The notes below the pieces were generated by a model that worked only from the letters and a program-made list of their open reading frames with translations, was not told the DNA's origin and did no database searches. From NCBI GenBank assembly GCA_902826815.1, contig CADEGF010000015.1:55029-119028 (forward strand): a stretch of 64,000 nucleotides of DNA, read 5' to 3'. The DNA is from an uncultured Mycobacteriaceae bacterium (GTDB lineage: Bacteria; Actinomycetota; Actinomycetes; Mycobacteriales; Mycobacteriaceae). Shown piece after piece: positions 59,673-64,000 of this stretch. Position 1 is the stretch's first letter; each line of letters starts with the position of its first letter. The position numbers and the translations under genes were made by a program.

Positions 59673-60029
59673 GTGAATTCAGTCATGCAGATCAGCAATA
59701 ACGACAGCAAGAACTGCTACGAAGGGGTCATCGACGACCAGGTCGTCGGTGTCGTGGTGTACAAGCGGTTCGGTGGTCGCGTCGTCATCCGCCACACGGT
59801 GATCGAGTCCGATTTCCGCGGCATGGGTCTGGGTGCGCAGTTGGTCCGAGCGGTCCTTGATGATCTGCGTAGGCGCGGTGACACACTCACCAACTACTGC
59901 GGATTTGTCGCCGACTTCATCGCCGACAATCCCGAATTCCAGAGCGTCGTGGACGCCGACCGTCCCGGCCTGACAGCGCCGCGCGACATGCGCGGTCAGA
60001 ACGGCGTCACGCCGCCGACCTATCAGTAA
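59673..60029 (+). CDS. GNAT-family acetyltransferase, small (YjdJ-like)
   Basis: The 118-residue protein starts at GTG 59673 or ATG 59685. It is a compact GNAT domain of the single-domain COG2388 type: EGVIDDQVVGVVVYKRFGGR, then the acetyl-CoA loop RGMGLGAQLVRAVLDDLRRRG near residue 50 and YCGFVADFIADNPEF. Relatives are small acetyltransferases of unknown target. It is 43 bp upstream of the tiny ORF leading into the MFS gene. Confidence 0.8.
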   Translation: MNSVMQISNNDSKNCYEGVIDDQVVGVVVYKRFGGRVVIRHTVIESDFRGMGLGAQLVRAVLDDLRRRGDTLTNYCGFVADFIADNPEFQSVVDADRPGLTAPRDMRGQNGVTPPTYQ

Positions 60030-60072
60030 GTGGACCCTGCGGACACCATCCGCTACCAGAAGGGAACGGACG

Positions 60073-60132
60073 ATGACTTCGGTGAGCACCGGCGCCGCGT
60101 TGTTGCCGGTTGTCGAGACGTGGGTTTGGTAA
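60073..60132 (+). CDS. 19-codon leader ORF coupled to the MFS gene
   Basis: ATG 60073 follows AGAAGGGA and encodes 19 residues ending VVETWVW; its TAA shares one base with the ATG of the exporter gene at 60132. Such 1-bp overlap gives translational coupling or attenuation of an efflux gene. It could also be chance. Confidence 0.4.
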   Translation: MTSVSTGAALLPVVETWVW

Positions 60133-61571
60133 TGAAGATCCGCGACGCCGCCCCGACAAGCCGTGTGATGGTGGTGGCGGTCATGGTGTCGATGGTCGCC
60201 TTCCTCGACAGCACCGTGGTGAACTTGGCGCTGCCGGCCACCACACGCGACCTCGGCGGGGGAATGGGCCTGCAGCAGTGGGTCGTTGACGGTTACCTAT
60301 TGGCTCTGGGCGCGATGATCCTGCCCGGCGGGTCGATCTCCGATCTATTAGGTCGAGTGCCGGTCATGCGTTTCGGGCTGGTGGCCTTCGGCATTGGATC
60401 GGTGCTGGCCGCGACCGCAACTTCGCCGGCGATCCTGATCGGCGCGCGGGTCGTTCAAGGTTTGGGTGCGGCATTTCTGGTGCCAGGCTCTCTGGCGATG
60501 ATCAATGCCGCGTTCGGCAGAGCCCGCCAGGCAGCGGCCATCGGAGCGTGGACTGCATGGACCGGCACCGCGTTCGCGTTGGGTCCTTTGCTCGGCGGGC
60601 TGGCGGTGGACCTGCTGAGCTGGCGGTGGATTTATGTGCTCTCGGCCATCCCGATGGTCATCGGTTTCGCCCTGACGTTTTGGGTGTGCCCCATGCCGGG
60701 ACCGTCTGAGCACGCCCACGTTGACCTCGCCGGCGGGCTGTTGTCTGCGGCGGGGCTGGCCGCCACTGTGTACGCGCTCATCGAATCCCAGAGGCGAGGC
60801 TGGGCCGACCCCGTGGTCGGCGGGTCTTTCATCGTCGGCGTGGCCGCACTGATCGGTTTCATCCGATGGCAGCGCCGCGCGCTGCACCCCATGCTGCCCT
60901 TGCGCTTGTTCAGCAACCGCAACTTCGCGGGGGGCAACCTCGCGACCGCTTTCGTCTACGGCGGCCTGGTGCTGGGCTCGTTGGTCATCGCGCTCTACAT
61001 CCAGGAGGTCGCCGGCCATTCTGCGACCTCTGCGGGCCTGGCCACTCTGCCGATTCCCATCCTGTCGTTTCTTTTCGCCCGCCATGTCGGCGACGCCGCC
61101 ACGCGCATTGGGCCGCGGATCTTTGTGATCGGCGGCCCGATAATCGCAGGGTTCGGGTTGCTGCTGATCCGGCCCACAGCGCACGATTTCAACGTTGTGT
61201 CACAGTTGTTGCCCGGAATGACGCTGTTCGCAACGGGATTGGTCGTCACCGTCACGCCGCTGACATCCGTCTGCATGGCGGCGGTGGACCCGGTGCACGG
61301 CGGCATCGCCTCAGCGATCAACAACGCCGTCGCGAGGTTGGCGGGGCTGATCGCGGTAGCGTGTATGGGGCTGATCGCCGCCGGTACGTTGACCGACGCG
61401 AGCTTTCTGCGGCTCATTCAGGTCAGCGCGGTGTTGTTCATCGTGGGCGCGGTGGTTTGCGCAGTCACGATCACCAGTCCGGTGGCCCCAGCCGAACCGG
61501 TGCCGTGTGAAGTCGCGGCGATGTGCCTCGACCGCCCCGGTGCCCAACCCGTCCTTGCCAGCAGCAGCTGA
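60132..61571 (+). CDS. MFS drug:H+ antiporter-2 (14-TM) exporter
   Basis: ATG 60132 gives 479 residues. About 14 hydrophobic segments are visible. Motif D1 region SMVAFLDSTVVNLALP is near residue 19, motif A region GSISDLLGRVPVMRFG near 70, and motif C (GTAFALGPLLGG) near 150, as in EmrB/QacA-type exporters. It resides in the cytoplasmic membrane and would export hydrophobic compounds with a proton gradient. It ends the element-3 operon. Confidence 0.92.
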   Translation: MKIRDAAPTSRVMVVAVMVSMVAFLDSTVVNLALPATTRDLGGGMGLQQWVVDGYLLALGAMILPGGSISDLLGRVPVMRFGLVAFGIGSVLAATATSPAILIGARVVQGLGAAFLVPGSLAMINAAFGRARQAAAIGAWTAWTGTAFALGPLLGGLAVDLLSWRWIYVLSAIPMVIGFALTFWVCPMPGPSEHAHVDLAGGLLSAAGLAATVYALIESQRRGWADPVVGGSFIVGVAALIGFIRWQRRALHPMLPLRLFSNRNFAGGNLATAFVYGGLVLGSLVIALYIQEVAGHSATSAGLATLPIPILSFLFARHVGDAATRIGPRIFVIGGPIIAGFGLLLIRPTAHDFNVVSQLLPGMTLFATGLVVTVTPLTSVCMAAVDPVHGGIASAINNAVARLAGLIAVACMGLIAAGTLTDASFLRLIQVSAVLFIVGAVVCAVTITSPVAPAEPVPCEVAAMCLDRPGAQPVLASSS

Positions 61572-61736
61572 ACAGCTCATCCGCGAGGCCGAGATCGCGC
61601 AACTGGTCGAGGAGTCCGTAGCGCTGCTGCATGCGCCACTCGAATTAATCGAAAGCATATCGGGTGGACGACGTGCGCTGGCCTACAATGACGTGCACTG
61701 CAGTGGCAGTCTGGCAAATCGTGAACAGGACACCCG

Positions 61737-64000
61737 GTGCCTTCAACCGGCCTATTCGATGTCGACGGTCAGCGGCTGGTCACTCCACCGATTCGGGGGC
61801 GGGCAGACGAGCTGAAAGTGACCGGCGCGCTGGTTGCTGCGGTCGCTGAGGGTCGCGGGGGCGTGGTGGTCATTGAGGGCCCGCCCGGCATCGGAAAGAG
61901 CCGCCTGTTGACCGAGGTGTTGGCGCTCGCGGAAAAGGCCGGTGTTCGGGCACTATTCGGCGAGGCTTTCGAGTACCAGCAAACAGTGCCGTTCTTCTCG
62001 CTGTTCATGGCCACCCTGCACGCCGACCCCCCGGTCGGGGACGCCGAGGCATTGCGCCGGCTGGGCGGCTCGGCGGATTTGCGCTACTGGGTGGTCCACG
62101 ATCTGGCCGACGCGATTCATGCCGCGGCCGCACAGACCCCGCTGGTGATTGTGTTGGAGGACATCCACTGGGCCGATAATGCCACCCTGCTGGCGCTGCG
62201 GTCGCTCGCCGCGGTGCACTCAGATGTGCCGGTGCTGTGGGTGTTGACTGCCCGCACCGGGGCCGGCGGGCCTGCGGTGCAGGAAACCTTGTCGGTGCTG
62301 CACCGCGCGCCCGCCACATCCCTGCGATTGGCGGCCATGACGCCCGACGCGGTCGCCGACATGGTCTGCGACACGGTGCGGGCTCGAGCGGATGTGTCGC
62401 TGTTGGATCTGGCCGCCAAGGCGCACGGCAACCCGTTTTTGGTCAGTGAGCTTGTCGGGGGGCTGGGCGAGGAGGACCGACTGAACGTTACGGGCGGGCG
62501 GGCGGTGGCCACCGGACACGGGCTGCCGCGGCGTCTGGGCGTCGGCATGCAGCAGCGACTGGACCTGCTCTCCGAGGGTGCTTCGGAGGTGGTGCGGGTG
62601 GCAGCGGTGCTGCCCGACCGGTTTTCGGCGGAGCTGTTGGCCGCGATGCTGGACCGGCCGCCGACGTCGTTGATGTCGGCGCTCGAGGAGGCGGTGCGCT
62701 CTGATCTTTTCGTCGAAGACGGTGAGCGGCTGCGGTTCCGGCACGACTTGCTGCGCGAGGCCACCCGCCAGTCGTTGCCCCAGTCGTTACGGCGGGCGAT
62801 GGAGCGCCAGTCGGCGTCGGTCATGCTGGGGATGGGCGCGGCACCGGCCGAGGTGGCGACCCAGCTGGCACGAAGTGCAGAGCCAGGGGACAGGGAGGCG
62901 ATCGACGCGCTTCGCCAAGCCGCGCAATCGGTGGGCCACACCGATGCGAGCGCGGCCGCGGACCTGACCAAGCGCGCATTAGAGCTGTTGCCCACCGACG
63001 ACGCTGAGCGCGGATCCCTGGTTGCCGAAACGGTGGAGTGGCTCAACCGCGCCAGCCGCTACCGCGAGGCCGAAGAATTGGGCGTTGCGGCGCTGTCGGA
63101 GGCGTCATCGCCAGAACAGGAGGCCGAGATCCGCCTCCGGCTCCCGACCATCAACATGCACAGTGCCCAGCGGCGGGTGGAGGAGAACCGCCGAGCGCTA
63201 CAGCTGGGCGGCATCAGCGAGGTCACCCAAGCGCGGCATCTCGCCTTACTGGCGTACAACCTGCTGTACGACCGACGTGGGCAACACCATGGGGCGGCCG
63301 AGGAGGCCGCCGCGGCTGCGGCATCAACCGGTGATCTCGAGTCGAGGATCGTGGCCGATGTCACCCTGGCTTGCCTTGACTGTGCGGACGGGTACGCGGA
63401 CCGCGCTCTATGCCGCCTCGACGAGGCTCGCCGGCTCGACCGCGCAAGTGATCCGACTGCAGCTCATGACTTGCTCGCAGCGCACCATGCAAACCTGCTG
63501 GCGGTGGTCGGCCGGTTGGACGACGCTGCAGCTCAAATCACCAATGAAATAGAACAAGCCCGTCGAGAACACAACGCGATGGCCCTTGACATCTGGGCCG
63601 ATGTTGACGCATGGGTCCATCTCGCCGCGGGTCGGTTGTCCGCAGCTCGCGCCGAGGTTGAGTCTCTGCCGCGCCCACGGCGGACAGGCGCGACCGACCT
63701 GGACATGATCCGCATGGCGCTTCTGGCGGAAATCGCGGTGCACACCGGTGACCGAAACTTGCTGCAGCAGGTAGCCAATGACGCTCGTGACGCCTACCCT
63801 GCCGGGGCATCTACGGTACGTCGGGCAGCGGCGCACGTGCTCGCGCTGGCGGCGTGGCAACGCGATGACGTCCATGACGCGATGCGCTGGCTCGACGCCA
63901 TTTCCCTACTCGGGACACCACTCACGCCTGAGGTCTTAGATCTCGTGATCTTGGGTGCGCGGGTGGCCTCGGCCGCCGGTGATGCCGGCTTGCGCGCGCG
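61737..64000 (+). CDS. LuxR-type AAA ATPase regulator, 5' part
   Basis: GTG 61737 is preceded by ACAGGA and starts a frame that stays open to the right edge (754 residues). Walker A GPPGIGKS (48-55) and Walker B LVIVLEDIHWAD (about 136-147) define an AAA/STAND ATPase. A long Ala/Leu-rich helical region follows, as in large LAL-type (LuxR, ATP-binding) regulators. The C-terminal HTH would lie beyond the window. It is the second large NTPase regulator beside this cluster. Confidence 0.85.
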   Translation, partial: MPSTGLFDVDGQRLVTPPIRGRADELKVTGALVAAVAEGRGGVVVIEGPPGIGKSRLLTEVLALAEKAGVRALFGEAFEYQQTVPFFSLFMATLHADPPVGDAEALRRLGGSADLRYWVVHDLADAIHAAAAQTPLVIVLEDIHWADNATLLALRSLAAVHSDVPVLWVLTARTGAGGPAVQETLSVLHRAPATSLRLAAMTPDAVADMVCDTVRARADVSLLDLAAKAHGNPFLVSELVGGLGEEDRLNVTGGRAVATGHGLPRRLGVGMQQRLDLLSEGASEVVRVAAVLPDRFSAELLAAMLDRPPTSLMSALEEAVRSDLFVEDGERLRFRHDLLREATRQSLPQSLRRAMERQSASVMLGMGAAPAEVATQLARSAEPGDREAIDALRQAAQSVGHTDASAAADLTKRALELLPTDDAERGSLVAETVEWLNRASRYREAEELGVAALSEASSPEQEAEIRLRLPTINMHSAQRRVEENRRALQLGGISEVTQARHLALLAYNLLYDRRGQHHGAAEEAAAAAASTGDLESRIVADVTLACLDCADGYADRALCRLDEARRLDRASDPTAAHDLLAAHHANLLAVVGRLDDAAAQITNEIEQARREHNAMALDIWADVDAWVHLAAGRLSAARAEVESLPRPRRTGATDLDMIRMALLAEIAVHTGDRNLLQQVANDARDAYPAGASTVRRAAAHVLALAAWQRDDVHDAMRWLDAISLLGTPLTPEVLDLVILGARVASAAGDAGLRA

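Noticed and set aside
61507-61815. Open frame between the MFS and the ATPase gene
   Set aside because: It overlaps both genes in another frame and has no recognisable domain; only a short helical stretch looks coding-like.
1-64000. CRISPR array, prophage or integrative element
   Set aside because: No regularly spaced repeats, integrase, phage structural genes or tRNA-bounded island were seen; only the TnpB gene is mobile-type.

Overview
The window reads as chromosomal DNA of a fast-growing, environmental-type mycobacterium (Mycolicibacterium-like) or a close actinobacterial relative. I infer this from the high GC content, many GTG starts, 1-8 bp stop/start overlaps, the density of acyl-CoA dehydrogenases, SDRs, P450s and TetR regulators, a mycofactocin-type SDR, an F420-type luciferase-like enzyme, and a lipoamide dehydrogenase close to the mycobacterial one. 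No rRNA, tRNA or CRISPR array was seen.

Region 1 (1-42.6 kb) is a large CoA-dependent catabolic island. It holds an FMN reductase, alpha/beta hydrolase and SDR (107-2342). A TetR, ferredoxin, P450, amidohydrolase, two M24-fold proteins, a crotonase and a double CaiB/BaiF CoA-transferase run from 2478 to 11586. Then come several SDRs, a lipid acyltransferase, an APH-type kinase, a second P450, a TesB thioesterase and a TetR with a clear operator (11595-20454). Next are acyl-CoA dehydrogenases, crotonases and an amidohydrolase/Rieske oxygenase/CMD operon (20506-28407), followed by a second amidohydrolase, dehydrogenases, a CoA-transferase and a thiolase (28654-36859). The last block is a TetR, a quinone-reductase-like MDR and an APH kinase/acyl-CoA dehydrogenase pair (36992-42082). 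Together this looks like oxidation (P450, Rieske), hydrolytic cleavage (amidohydrolases, alpha/beta hydrolase), CoA activation by CoA transfer, and beta-oxidation-like shortening of an unidentified, probably cyclic or branched substrate. A stand-alone TnpB gene (32033-33214) interrupts the run between an SDR and a CoA-transferase.

Region 2 (42.6-61.6 kb) is a redox or stress-like accessory region: TetR, lipoamide dehydrogenase, F420-type enzyme, acetyltransferases, cupins, DoxX, an NmrA-like protein, a flavodoxin, a MocR regulator, a MalT-like LuxR regulator, a disulfide reductase and an MFS exporter. Three promoters here carry the same four-half-site element (TCACCCGGGTGA, 11 bp, GGGTGA, 7 bp, TCACCC), always in the same orientation towards the downstream genes. 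This defines a previously unremarked regulon, possibly controlled by the MalT-like protein encoded inside it. A 464-bp near-identical inverted duplication carrying a SnoaL-like gene (47783-48246 and 59144-59607) links two of its operons. Several genes beside it are truncated or internally deleted.

Region 3 (61.7-64.0 kb) is the start of a large AAA-ATPase regulator-type gene that runs off the right edge.
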